Source: Cunninghamia lanceolata (lineage: Eukaryota > Streptophyta > Pinopsida > Cupressales > Cupressaceae). Taken from it: a stretch of 64,000 nucleotides of DNA. The stretch's first letter is position 1. Each line of letters opens with the position of its first letter. Below the pieces are notes generated by a model. It saw nothing but the letters and a program-made list of their open reading frames with translations. It did no database searches and was not told the DNA's origin. This document shows positions 10,669 to 20,639 of this stretch, one piece after another. The translations under genes were made by a program, and so were the position numbers. The DNA lies in contig BSBN01001752.1 of the NCBI GenBank assembly GCA_027924645.1, positions 11,550,001-11,614,000 of the forward strand, read 5' to 3'.

Positions 10669-12357
10669 ATCTTCCACTCTTACTTAATTTTTTATACTTT
10701 TTATTTTATATCCTTTATTCATTTAATTATCTTATATTTGCACAATTTACACAAAGATGATTAACTCTCCATCATATTTCCCTAGCCAATACAAACTAGT
10801 GATTTGCAAAAATAAAAACATATAGAATTCACCTGTGACCTAACTCCATTTAAATTCTACAACATCCCTTAATCTAGATAAAAGTTAGGAGGAAGATAAA
10901 TGTATTCGACTTCATTAGATATAAACTACATCAATTAATTGACAAACACTACTTCAGAAAAAATCCCTCTCCTCTTTGTAAATAATTTTCTATATCTATA
11001 TTATCCGTATATAGTCTTTTCTTTCCTATAAGAGACATATTACTAGATGTAGCTCTACAATGGACAAATCTTTTATTAATATTTATGTTGTCTACCAAGC
11101 AGCAAATTTCTAGATTTTTCCCTAGTGTCAAAATACTAAATAGTCTTCAATGCTAGCAAGAACAATATATTTATATAGGTTACTGACATTAATTTCTATG
11201 CTAGTATAGATATCTTAAAATTATCTTTCTAGAAGATGCCGAGATATATACCTATATATATTATTATTTATAATATAATAAAATAATACATTAATCATTG
11301 AGAGGCGTAACCTATGGAGGCGGCAGGGGGAAAAACATCTCATGTCCTTGATGATGATGGCAGTGGTGTTTTAGAGCAGTAGAAGAATGCTCACTCATAG
11401 CCCCAATTTGTACCCAAACACCCTTAGTTGAAAACCTTGAATGTAGGGGAGAAACAATATGGTTGTACCAATGAGTGGCATTGATATATTCTAATCTAGG
11501 AGATAAATCTCCTTACTTGACACACTAAACCATGACTATTACACATGCAATGCTCACAGTTGTATGGCCATATGTTATATTGGTAAATTTCTAAATGTTA
11601 TTACCTATCACGATTTATGCAAAGGATATTTCATGAGAATACATTGTGTAAACATGTAATTTTGTTTTTACCCACTATGGTAAAAAGTATAGCAAAGCAT
11701 AATTTGAAAATAATAATTCCACAAACTTTCCAGCAAGCAAATTCATTTTTCACCTTGGTAAAAATCCTATGCCTTAATAATTCCATCTTAAATTTATATT
11801 AATAGACAAATCTAAATTTCTAGGTATGGGCATCCTTCCAAGCATTAAGGATAGAGGAATTCACCGTACGTTGTGTTTCCTAATATAGAAAAATAAAATA
11901 AAAGATCACTAGATGCGGTTGGGTGTAAGGCCATAAAATGGTACATGATCATGTAAGAGAGATCACTTCCATAGGCACAGGAAATCTATGCAAAGTTGAG
12001 GAAAATCAGTTTGGAATAGGGTATGGACATCCATCAAAGTATAATGAATTTGAAAATATGAAAGGGAAGGAAAAGAATTATTTCTTTGCATGCATAGAGA
12101 AAGTTTGGCGACTGCAATTGACTTGTTAAACACACCCCATAGAGCTACTATTAGAGTTATTAAGAACCTTCCAGCATATGTTGATTGTCTTGCTATAGTG
12201 AAACTTATCTCTTGTGATTGTTTTGAGAGAAACTATTGTGAGATATGTGACCCATTTCTATTATTTTAAACAGGGACAATTTCATTGTGGGGATTATCAG
12301 TGAAGCTAAATGAAGGAATCTAAAAATCAGACTTGTGCTAATATTGTGCATAGCATA
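10669..12357. other. No gene recognised
   Basis: About 1.7 kb of AT-rich DNA between two insertions. It holds a microsatellite-like TA-rich stretch near 11255-11290 and scattered short open frames (10949-11131 minus, 11617-11802 plus, 11938-12129 plus) without family resemblance. The stretch is the older substrate in which the neighbouring elements landed. Confidence 0.4.
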
Positions 12358-12429
12358 AGATCTGTTGGTGCTCATTTTGACTTAGAAGTTGATTCTTAAT
12401 GTTTAGAGGGTTTCTTCATTTAAAACATA

Positions 12430-13060
12430 TATCTTCTTGCCCATCGGCATGACCTCGCAGGCTTCTTGGCGATCAGGTTGGTGGTAGGGAGGTGTTCATC
12501 GGTGTAACGCTCTTCATCGGCAAGGTAATTTTATACTAGACCGACAGGGGGAGGTCTGGCCGATAGGGGAATTAATGTTCGGCATGTCAGGGTGACTTTT
12601 GTGTTGTTCTCACTGATGGAGATTTGCCATCGGCATGATGGGGGCTATCGGGGAAGACAGCGAGGGGTTCACTGATGGAGTGGTGTCTGGCCGATGGTAT
12701 CATCGGCGTGTCTTTGGCCGATGGAAGGATGAGGCCATAGTTCATCGGCATGATGGCAGGTGTCGGCGTAGGTTTGAGATGTTTGCCCGACAGTTCTAGT
12801 CTGGCCGATGGTGGAGTTGCGATGTAGGCATCGGTGAGACTTGGTGGGTCGGCCAGAGGTTTCCTGGATGTTCCGATGGTAGTGGTCTGGCCGACGGAGG
12901 CTTGGGGAGGTGGAGTACGTAGTTTTGCATCGGTGAGACTAGTGTGGTTGGCAGGAGAATTATGGAGTTGGCCGATAGTTTGTATCACAGCGATGGGTAT
13001 TTGGTGAAGGGTTGTGTGTCGAGCGTGGCAAAATGCTCGACACTTATCATGTGTGTGACC
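12430..13060. repeat. Dense CATCGG / CCGATG motif array
   Basis: Irregular array of CATCGG and its complement CCGATG, often in the longer forms GTCTGGCCGATGG and GCATCGGTGAGAC, spaced 15-45 bp with no fixed period. It is GC- and CpG-rich against an AT-rich surround. The long minus-strand open frame here (12587-13099) is a by-product of the low stop density. A similar array lies in another LTR at 49915-50760. Confidence 0.75.
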
Positions 13061-13114
13061 ATGTTTATGAACTACTGATGTGATCTCCTCACCATGCATG
13101 TGGGATTATTCCCC

Positions 13115-13122
13115 TATATATT
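13115..13122 (+). promoter_or_regulatory. TATA box of the probable solo LTR
   Basis: CCCCTATATATTTTC lies about 55 bp past the CATCGG array and is followed by a leader-like stretch. It is the only clear plant TATA box in the element and gives the plus-strand orientation. Start site not determined. Confidence 0.5.
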
Positions 13123-14361
13123 TTCAAACTTTGAGCGAAGCATGTTTTGGCAGGAATTTCTTTTTGAACGCTGCGGTGTTTTTCCTGGTGGTTGCGGGTG
13201 GTTGTGACTCTTAATAGCAACAGTGCAGGGGTGTGGGTGATGGTACAAATAGTGAAGTTGCCTGATCGTGGATGAAGACTCTCAGATGGCGGCGCATGGC
13301 TCGAGGCCCCTCTTTGTCTGCTGCATTAATATCTTCTGAGCGCCATTCCTTGGTGGGATCTGTATCTGGCGGATTTTTGTCAAAACCATGTAATTAATGC
13401 TGAGTATGCTTCTCTGGCTGTTATAAGCAGGAAGTGTTACTCATTTTTAGGTTGTTGAAAGTTGAATATATGGCTCTGTAACACAATACAATTTGTTTTG
13501 GTTGCTCTGTACAGTTAAACTTGTGAGTTTATGTATCTCTTGTTGTATGTTTTTGCATGAATCCACTGATTTCATGGTTAATTTTATATGAGAAATGCTA
13601 TGTTGGCATGTGTTTTGTTAATTCTGTCTCCAGTATTGCATGTATCTTTCTTCTAAGTCTGGATATTTAAGGAATGTTCGAGACTCTAGAACATAGAATT
13701 TCTGTGTTGAATGTTTGATCTTTTAACTTCTGCTCAAATGGTAGATTAAACTGTTCTCAGATTTGAACATTGGGAAGGGTACACTGTAGTAGGGATGCCA
13801 TAAGTATAGATAGCTTAACACTCTGTATTGGGAGATATCTGTAAGGCAGGTATCATATGTACCCCCCTGAAATCTAGTTTTAGCTATTCATGCTGATCAT
13901 TCACAGGTGTATGTCTACTGACTCCAGGCCCTGGATAGGCACCAATCTTGCTTTGTGTTTGTGTTACAACCATATCCAGCTTTGCATCCAAACTTAAAAT
14001 CAAAATCTAAAACAATTCTTAGGACATTAGAATTAGTTTTAGGATCCTCAGTCCTCTATCTACAACTGCAAATAGGCCCAAAGCTAGCCCCTTTGTTCTT
14101 ATCTTTCAGTTTTGGTCTACTTACAAGAGGACTTATCTGCTTTTTGTCAGCATCCTAGCCTTAGTATGCATGTGCTTATGGATGTTGAGTAGGGAAAACC
14201 CCCCTAGGTTTTGCAGAGCCTGAAGAAGAAGAGGAGATAAAATATAGAGTCTATCTCCTACACTGTTGGCCCCTAGCCCAGAGATCCTGTTGATCATTGA
14301 TGGCTACCTTGTAGGGAAATCTGGGAGTAAGCATCTAGTCTGGGAAAAAACCAACAAGATC

Positions 14362-15929
14362 TCAGTAATACTGAAGGAAAATCCATCAAAGCATAATGGA
14401 AGGGGAAGTTTGCTAGATGTTGGGATTGCATGTGCCCTGGCAGACAATGTATACAAAATATAGAGGAAAATTTGAGAAATACTCAAACAGGAAACTGATT
14501 GAAGATAAGTCCATCTCAATGGAGAGCTCAAGGTGACAGATCAAAAGACAATTATTTTGTACAAATGTTAATAGAAAATGTACAGGCTTGGTATTTGACT
14601 ATTTGAATGTTTATTTTTGTTGATTTGACCAACAATTTATTACAGCCAAAAATGACATAAGAAACATCAATTTCTTGAGAATGGGTTTCCAAATGCAACA
14701 AGTGAACATTTTACTCCTACCATCTGCTAACATAGAATCCAAGAGACTCATGATTTGACAAAATATGGACAAGAAACCATAATCAGGAAGGCCTGAAATA
14801 GTGTATGCATCTTCTCTCACTTTATTAACACATAAAATGCAATGTAGTTATAAAGAGAGTATCAGAGAAAGTGTAGTATGAAGATTCAAGGATGCTACTC
14901 ATAGTAGATGAGCATAGACAAGCTTACCAATTCTAGTAGTCTCTCTAATCTCATACTTCAAGTGAGATTACTTAACCATCATTTCTTCAGTATCCTCTAT
15001 CACAAGGGCATGTTTGGGGTCTCAGTCTCTGTTTACTCTAATAGGTTCTAGCTTAGGACGAATACTACTGGGCAACACCCCATTGTTCTTAGTAGCATTC
15101 AAGGCCTTCTTTTCTGTTGGAACAACAATATGAGAAGGTGTGGATGATGTTGACAGTGCATCTGGAGGAGCTAATTCTGGCTTTTGAACTTGTGGTGTCA
15201 TGGATTGTTGTTGTAATGATAGATTAAACAAACTTTTCTAGCATCCTCCCTGAAGAGTCCCTTCCTAGAAAAATGGCTATTATTATCCCTTCTCAAGTTT
15301 CCAGCCTGCTTCCCTAATGCTCACCCCCTTTTCCTTTTCTCCACCCTAAAACCCTGTACACCTATGTGGCAGACAAAATAATATGTTTCCCCCAAATTTT
15401 GATATGTATTCCTATTGACAAAGCTTTGTAGGCATGTATGAGAGAAGTGAAGACACAATAAGGCACATGGACAAGAGATAGGAGCCTCAAGTTGAGGTGT
15501 CATCACATGAAATTCCTAGGTTAACATTATCGTGGGTCCTTTTTCTTCTATAGTCTCATCTCCATCTTTTACGGTCCCTTCATTTTTTTATGATTGTGAT
15601 TCTTGCCCTCTCAAATTTATTTTAATTTACTCAATACTCTTACTCCTCCAATAGTTACACTAAAACATTTAGCATATAGTAAACATCTATAGCATATAGA
15701 TTAAAGCATACATTTTAGTTTTACATTGAATAACAAAATGAACTTTGGCATATTTGTAATTTGTTTGTAAAAAGAAAAATATAGAATCCATGGCTTAAAA
15801 TTGAATTTTTCAAATGTTAACCATTATTTTATACATCGAATATACATTTATAAAGGATTTTCTTCATTTTCCCATCAAACAGAGAAAAGTGCAAATCATT
15901 TATAAATAAATAAATACTATACATAGATT
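14362..15929. other. No gene recognised
   Basis: Old intergenic DNA. Short frames at 14266-14463 (plus), 14611-14820, 15022-15231 and 15321-15506 (minus) match nothing I recognise, and one of them crosses the insertion boundary at 14356. No repeat structure was seen. The last five bases are the left atgca duplication of the next element. Confidence 0.4.
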
Positions 15930-15934
15930 ATGCA

Positions 15935-16892
15935 TGATGCAGTTAAGGTAGGAGGGTTCAGTGAGGGACTATCCAGCCTTGCAGCCTTAAACAACTAACA
16001 ACATGATCAAATAGAGGTGCAACATAAGTAAATAGATAACAAAAATAAAGGGACATTCATAAGCACATGACACAAGATATATCTTGGGAAAACCCTAAAA
16101 AGAGAAAAACCCATCCTTCAAATCTCATTCTTCTTATAAATTATGATCACAAAACACTTTACATATGCCTCTAGGGCTTTACAGATGCTAGGCCATAGCC
16201 TTGGATTACAAAAGATTCATATAACAATACCCTTTCATGATTTCTTCCTTCTATTTATCAATTCTCTGCTCTGCAACTTCTTCTCACTGCTCTGCTCTCT
16301 GTTTCACTTCTACTTCTTCTTCGGATCAAAACACTTATGATCTTGCTTCATATCTTCACATACTTAATCATTTTGTCATTACTGCCTGGTAACAAATCAT
16401 TATCCTTCCTTTATATCCTCTGCAAGACTTCAAATCATTATCAAGTCAGCCTAATTGCAACAGCTAGTATGCAATGTGTAGACATAGGTAGGTCGGACCT
16501 AAACATAAGGTATTGTTCTGCTAGTGCATAGAATTCATGTGGATCTCCATGAAGGTTGGCCAGGTCCTATACTTCCTTGAATAATGTTCCTTTAGGATCC
16601 ACAAGTCACAAAATTACTCCACAAGCTAATTAGACTTCACTAAACACTATCAGCTCTACTATGTGATAACAGGTAATCTTCTGATAGTGATATCTTTCCG
16701 AAATCGAAACCAAATGATCTAAATTTTGGATATGATGTAGATGATTATGTCTAGATACTAATTCCATCTCTATAGCCTCTGATATGCAAATGCAGTAAAA
16801 TGCGATAATCTTCAAGGTCACTCTCCTAGTACTCTGCAATTTATTGTTAACTGTCTCAATTGATTTGAATGCTTCTGGATGCTCCTGCATCA
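15935..16892 (-). mobile_element. Solo LTR of a Gypsy family
   Basis: Begins TGATGCAGTTAAGG, ends GGATGCTCCTGCATCA, with identical atgca duplications (15930-15934 and 16893-16897). It resembles the LTRs at 30712-31569 and 36369-37314 in both ends and in internal phrases such as GGTAGGAGGGTTCA, GTTGGCCAGGTCC and TATGATGTAGATGATTATGTCTA, so it is the same or a sister family. It is 958 bp with no internal region left: a product of LTR-LTR recombination. Orientation is assigned by analogy to that minus-strand element. Confidence 0.9.
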
Positions 16893-16897
16893 ATGCA

Positions 16898-17430
16898 GCA
16901 CAACAAAGGGTTTGTTTGATTATCAAGTATGTAGGTCCCACAAAATAACACTTCCTAATATGTCTTAACACACTCAATTCAACTTAACATAATATTCATT
17001 GTTAAAGTGCAATAAAGGTGTTCTTATCCTCCATGGTGTTATTAACTCAAATATTTTACAAGATTTGCAATACATCTATATTTAGAGTGTAGGGATAAAT
17101 ACTATATATGTTTTCTTAATTGCACTTTAATCACTTATGTAATTACTACCAGTTCTTCACAACAACATATCAATACACCAATAACCACAAAGAATAGAAT
17201 ATGAGTTAAAATTTGTATGCTAAGGTGAGTAGGTATATTTGCATCACTAGGATTCTTGAGGAAGCATGAAGCAAGAGAGGTACAAATAGAATAATCCATA
17301 AGTGAACAATATATGTACTATGCACCTTACTATCACATGATAGAAGATCCCTAGAAGTGTTACATAAGTGTATATTGTTACTTTTCTCTTTGCCTGTATC
17401 ATAAGAAAATCTAATCCTTGCTCTAATCAG
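16898..17430. other. No gene recognised
   Basis: AT-rich DNA between a solo LTR and a Copia relic. No coding or repeat structure was recognised on either strand. Confidence 0.4.
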
Positions 17431-17434
17431 TCAA

Positions 17435-18390
17435 ATGAAAAATCCAAACTTGGATGCCCTTATTAATACTTTTATTATAGAGGAAATGAGGAGAAAATCC
17501 ATGGAAGAGATCTTAAAGGATGTATTGCATGTTCGAGAAGGCCTAAGGATAAAGGAGGGTCTAAAAGGGATCAGAAAAAGTTTACATAAAGATCTAAGTC
17601 TTGAGGCCATTCTAAAATCCTAGGAAAGAGCAAAGAGAAGTTCTAGAACTATGATAAATGGAGGCATGTGAAGAAGAAGTATAGAAATAAGAAGAATACT
17701 TACAACTCCATAGAAAATTGTCTAATGAAGGTGATGAATCCTTGTTTATTTCTACTAATACTATTTCTAATGAATAATGGTTGATTGACTCAAGATGTTT
17801 GTATCATATTACTCCTCACAAGGAGTGGTTCTCTTCCTACCATGCATATGATGGAGGATAATTGTATCTAGGTGACAAAAATTCACATGGGACTATTGGT
17901 TGTGGGAAGGTATAGTTGCGTTTTAGTGATGGAAGGGTGAAAACACTTACTAGCATTTTACATATTCCTAGACTTTCTAGAAATTTGATTTATATTTCCA
18001 AGTTGAATGATTCAAGGATGCCTGTGACATTTGATAAATCTAGCTATAGGTTGGTGAGAGGGAATTCGGTGGTTGCTAGAGGATCTTGTATTGGGACTTT
18101 GTTTAGGCTAAATGCCTCTACTTTTTGTAACTCTACCAATGTAATCAGCACTAAAAATACATGTATGTTGTGGCACCAATGTTTGGGTCACACTAGTGAA
18201 AAAGGACATAGGACCATGGTTAATAAAAATTTGGTTGACAATTTTTCTTACTCTAATGAGCATTAGGTGTTTGGTAAATAGAATAGAGCATCTTTTCCTC
18301 CAGGTGGTTAGAAATCTAAGAGATTATTAGATATTATTCATTTAGATGTGCTTAGTCTAGTGGATGTTCAATCTAAGGGAAAATATTATT
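17435..18390 (+). pseudogene. Copia gag end, protease and pre-integrase fragment
   Basis: Starts in the gag C-terminal part (LINTFIIEEMRRKSME), runs through a worn protease region (LIDSRCLYHITPHKEWFSSY in broken frame, then LGDKNSHGTIGCGKV) and the stretch SDGRVKTLTSILHIPRLSRNLIYISKL. It reaches the pre-integrase zinc region MLWHQCLGHTSEKGHRTMVNKNLV and stops soon after IIHLDVLSLVDVQSKGKYY, the start of integrase. The order is Copia; the sequence differs clearly from the element at 1546. No LTR was found. At its 3' end it abuts a Gypsy gag fragment of opposite strand. Confidence 0.8.
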
Positions 18391-18394
18391 AGAG

Positions 18395-19114
18395 TTACTA
18401 CACAAACATCTTCATCAAACCATCCCCATCTTCAATTTCATATTCATATGTTACATTAATGAATCATTTTAGATGTTTTTCACCAGTGATAGAATTATTT
18501 CTTTGAAACTTAGGCACCCTACCCCTAATTTCATTCAGTATAGGATTGGGATAATTAGTGATACCATAGAATTCTAGTTGTATGTATCATTCCATTCCTA
18601 ATGGTTTCCTTGGGGGTAGAAATCTTTGGGCATGCATCCTATTGTGGGATCTCATGTCCTACTAGTTACCTTGTTGCTAATTAGGTTTTTAATTTGTTGT
18701 CGGCTAATTCAGTAAATTGTGAGGCTGAGGCTAGTTTAGTTGTCAAGCATTTTGTGTAAGCTAATCTTATTGCAAATCAATTTGAGCTTGAAACTTCCTC
18801 TGTCTTTGTATAAGGTGATCAAGCATGTCTAACCTCTCACTGTCTTCTCTTTCCCTATGCTCATTGTTTGATTGTGTATTAGTATTGGCATCATGAAATG
18901 AGGCATCTTGTTCAAGTCTAGTCATATGTACAGAGGTAGGGGAATTAGGATGTGATCCTAATCTCATAGTTCTTTTGTAACTTGTAAAATTTGGTGCATC
19001 CAAGTCTTCGTATTGTGCCTCTTGGGATAGGTTCCTATCTCTTCCAGTTATGTTGACTAGATCTCTAGGCATACCATATTTTTGTTTAGGATTCTTCCTA
19101 CCAATCCTAACCAT
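18395..19114 (-). pseudogene. Old Gypsy gag N-terminal fragment
   Basis: Minus-strand frame from ATG at 19114 (MVRIGRKNPKQKYGMPRDLVN) to a helical, Gln-rich segment (LDMLDHLIQRQRKFQAQIDLQ); homology then continues in broken frames to about 18395. The same segment occurs at 54290-54702, where it leads into the gag-protease of another copy, which is how this one is named. It is truncated at 18395 where a Copia relic begins. In active relatives gag forms the particle. Confidence 0.7.
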
Positions 19115-19432
19115 TTTATCAGTAGAATCATATGAAGTATAAGGATATGTATCACCATGCTCACTATCACCAATTGAAGGACCAACATCATCTCTTTGAA
19201 ATGTATATCTAGTGGACTTACCTCCGTCTATGGCTTTTCAAGTAGTACACTACTTCCTAGAGTGTGTTGCTATGTCCTGTTATTTTGGATTCTTTAGGTG
19301 CTTTCCTTTTTCCATCTTTGATTCTTGTCTTTAGTTCTTGTTGGGTTTAGTTGAACAAAGTCACCACTCTTCACTTGGGAAGAGACAATTTTATTTATTA
19401 GTGGAGGACTCATGATATCAGCTAAGAACTTA

Positions 19433-19481
19433 GTGTCTCCCTAGCAATGACACCACTTTTGTTGGTGCTCAAAGTTGAGAC
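19433..19481 (-). promoter_or_regulatory. PBS and LTR end of the old Gypsy element
   Basis: On the minus strand 19455-19433 reads TGGTGTCATTGCTAGGGAGA, which equals the Athila/Tat-type primer site TGGCGCCGTTGCCGGGGA after C-to-T and G-to-A changes. Directly upstream (19460) the sequence is TGTTGGTGCTCA on the plus strand, i.e. an LTR terminus ending CA on the minus strand. The LTR is cut after 22 bp by the element at 19482 and continues at 26874. Confidence 0.6.
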
Positions 19482-20036
19482 TGTTGGCAAGAGACACTAT
19501 ATGGATTCATGGTTGTTGTCATTGATGGCAACAAAGGTCATCCCACATATCCGCAAGACATGATATGTCTCTACCGGAAGTCAGAATAAAGAATGTTGTG
19601 GTCCGGTGAAGAAGAACAGAGCATGTGGCAAGGTCTGACAGATTGGTCCGGACCTCTCAGAGGAAGTGTCTTGGTGTAGTGCAGATTTGGGGAAGTCAAG
19701 AGGACTACCTTGAGTGGTATATTCCAAGGATTTAGCCTCCGGTGATGGACAAGGAAAAAGATATGAATGGTTGAGTACCGGATTCCTAAGAGACAGTGAA
19801 AACAGAGGAAGAACTGACTGGCAGAGTATCAGACTACTTTCCGGATGGGTTACTATTGATGACAGAGGTTGTGAAGGCATGAATCATGTTTGGCCGACAT
19901 GATTAATGATATCTACAAGTATATGCTTGATCCGCATTGCTTGGTGAGGAAGGATTCAGCCGACAGAATGAGAGTTTGTAAGAAACTAGACTGTTCCGGA
20001 TGTCGACTAGAAAGGTGATGAAACTACTTGTGCGGA

Positions 20037-20044
20037 TATATATA
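20037..20044 (+). promoter_or_regulatory. TATA box of the ORF-A/B/C LTR
   Basis: TGCGGATATATATAGAGG; the right LTR has the same box at 26331-26338. RNA would start near 20065-20080, giving a leader of roughly 500 nt up to the PBS that holds both the ladder and the C-loop hairpin. Confidence 0.65.
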
Positions 20045-20271
20045 GAGGATGGATTTAGTTGTGAAGTGTGTGTGGATGTGTAGGGATATGCGCATAAGTC
20101 CAGAGAAAGAGCAGAGGTAGCAAAAAGGATCCGGTATGTGAAAGATAGCAGAATAAAGAACAGAGGAAAGATGAAGTGCAGCAGATCAGTGTACTGAGCC
20201 TAACCGGAACTGAACTCCAGCATATGCAGATGCTTCCAATCAGTTCAAGACTGTGATTCTCATCACTTTGT

Positions 20272-20350
20272 AGACAGTGTGTCTTCTTGTAGGCAGTGGG
20301 CCTCTTGTGAGCAGTGTGCTCGGGCAGTGAGCCCTAATTGGCAAGTGCCA
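20272..20350 (+). repeat. Mini-hairpin ladder in leader of ORF-A/B/C element
   Basis: Five consecutive inverted repeats: AGACA-GTG-TGTCT (20272-20284), AGGC/GCCT (20291-20303), GAGCA-GTG-TGCTC (20309-20321), GGGC/GCCC (20322-20334) and TGGCA-AG-TGCCA (20339-20350). Three pair perfectly over five bases. The right LTR repeats it at 26566-26644. The autonomous Copia LTR has the same five in the same order on its own sense strand. Confidence 0.8.
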
Positions 20351-20538
20351 TTTTTGTAATTTCCTATTCTTCTAACAGAGAATAATTCTTGGGTTAATCA
20401 CCCCGTGGTTTTCTCCCTTAACAGGGTTTCCACGTCAAAAATACTGTGTCATGTGTTTCTTATTTCATGGTTAATGTTTTTGTGTTTGATTTTATGCTGC
20501 ATCAATTAAAAGGAAAGTTCAATAAGGGAAATAATTAG

Positions 20539-20570
20539 GATAACTGATTCACCCCCCCCTCTCAGTTATC
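20539..20570 (+). other. C-loop stem-loop next to the PBS
   Basis: Arms GATAACTGA and TCAGTTATC (9 of 9 paired), loop TTCA plus eight C plus TC, ending 4 bp before the LTR end and PBS. Right LTR copy at 26833-26864. In the Copia family at 1546 the third stem pair is C-G instead of T-A. Confidence 0.8.
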
Positions 20571-20574
20571 AACA

Positions 20575-20592
20575 ATTGGTATCAGAGCTAAG
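20575..20592 (+). promoter_or_regulatory. Primer-binding site of ORF-A/B/C element
   Basis: ATTGGTATCAGAGCTAAG, identical to the site of the Copia element at 9271-9288. It uses initiator tRNA-Met to prime cDNA synthesis and starts immediately after the LTR. Confidence 0.93.
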
Positions 20593-20639
20593 TTCCTCCT
20601 AATAGAGCCTAACAGCTTGAGGAAGATCTAGGATTTCAA

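Larger units (their letters stand above)
12363..14356 (+). mobile_element. Probable solo LTR with CATCGG array
   Basis: Starts TGTTGGTGCTCA, ends AAACCAACA (6-bp terminal inverted repeat TGTTGG/CCAACA) and is flanked by agatc at 12358-12362 and 14357-14361, as for LTR insertions. No PBS, PPT or coding domain lies inside. A good TATA box (13115-13122) sits downstream of the motif array, so array, promoter and leader follow the U3-R-U5 order of a plus-strand LTR. The bounds rest on terminal repeat plus TSD only; no second copy was seen to confirm them. Confidence 0.6.
19482..20574 (+). repeat. Left (5') LTR of the ORF-A/B/C element
   Basis: Contains, in order, a U3 rich in CCGG, TATATATA at 20037-20044, a hairpin ladder at 20272-20350 and the C-loop hairpin at 20539-20570; it ends four bases later. 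Compared with 25776-26868 I count eight substitutions, seven of them transitions and several at CpG, so the insertion is recent in relation to everything else here. Confidence 0.95.

Noticed and set aside
12430..13060. CRISPR-like repeat-spacer array
   Set aside because: Repeat units are hexamers on both strands with variable spacing; there are no conserved 25-40 bp repeats and the DNA is plant nuclear.
12587..13099. 170-codon minus-strand open frame, His/Pro/Thr-rich
   Set aside because: It lies wholly in the CATCGG motif array, has no family likeness, and its length follows from GC-rich, stop-poor repeats.
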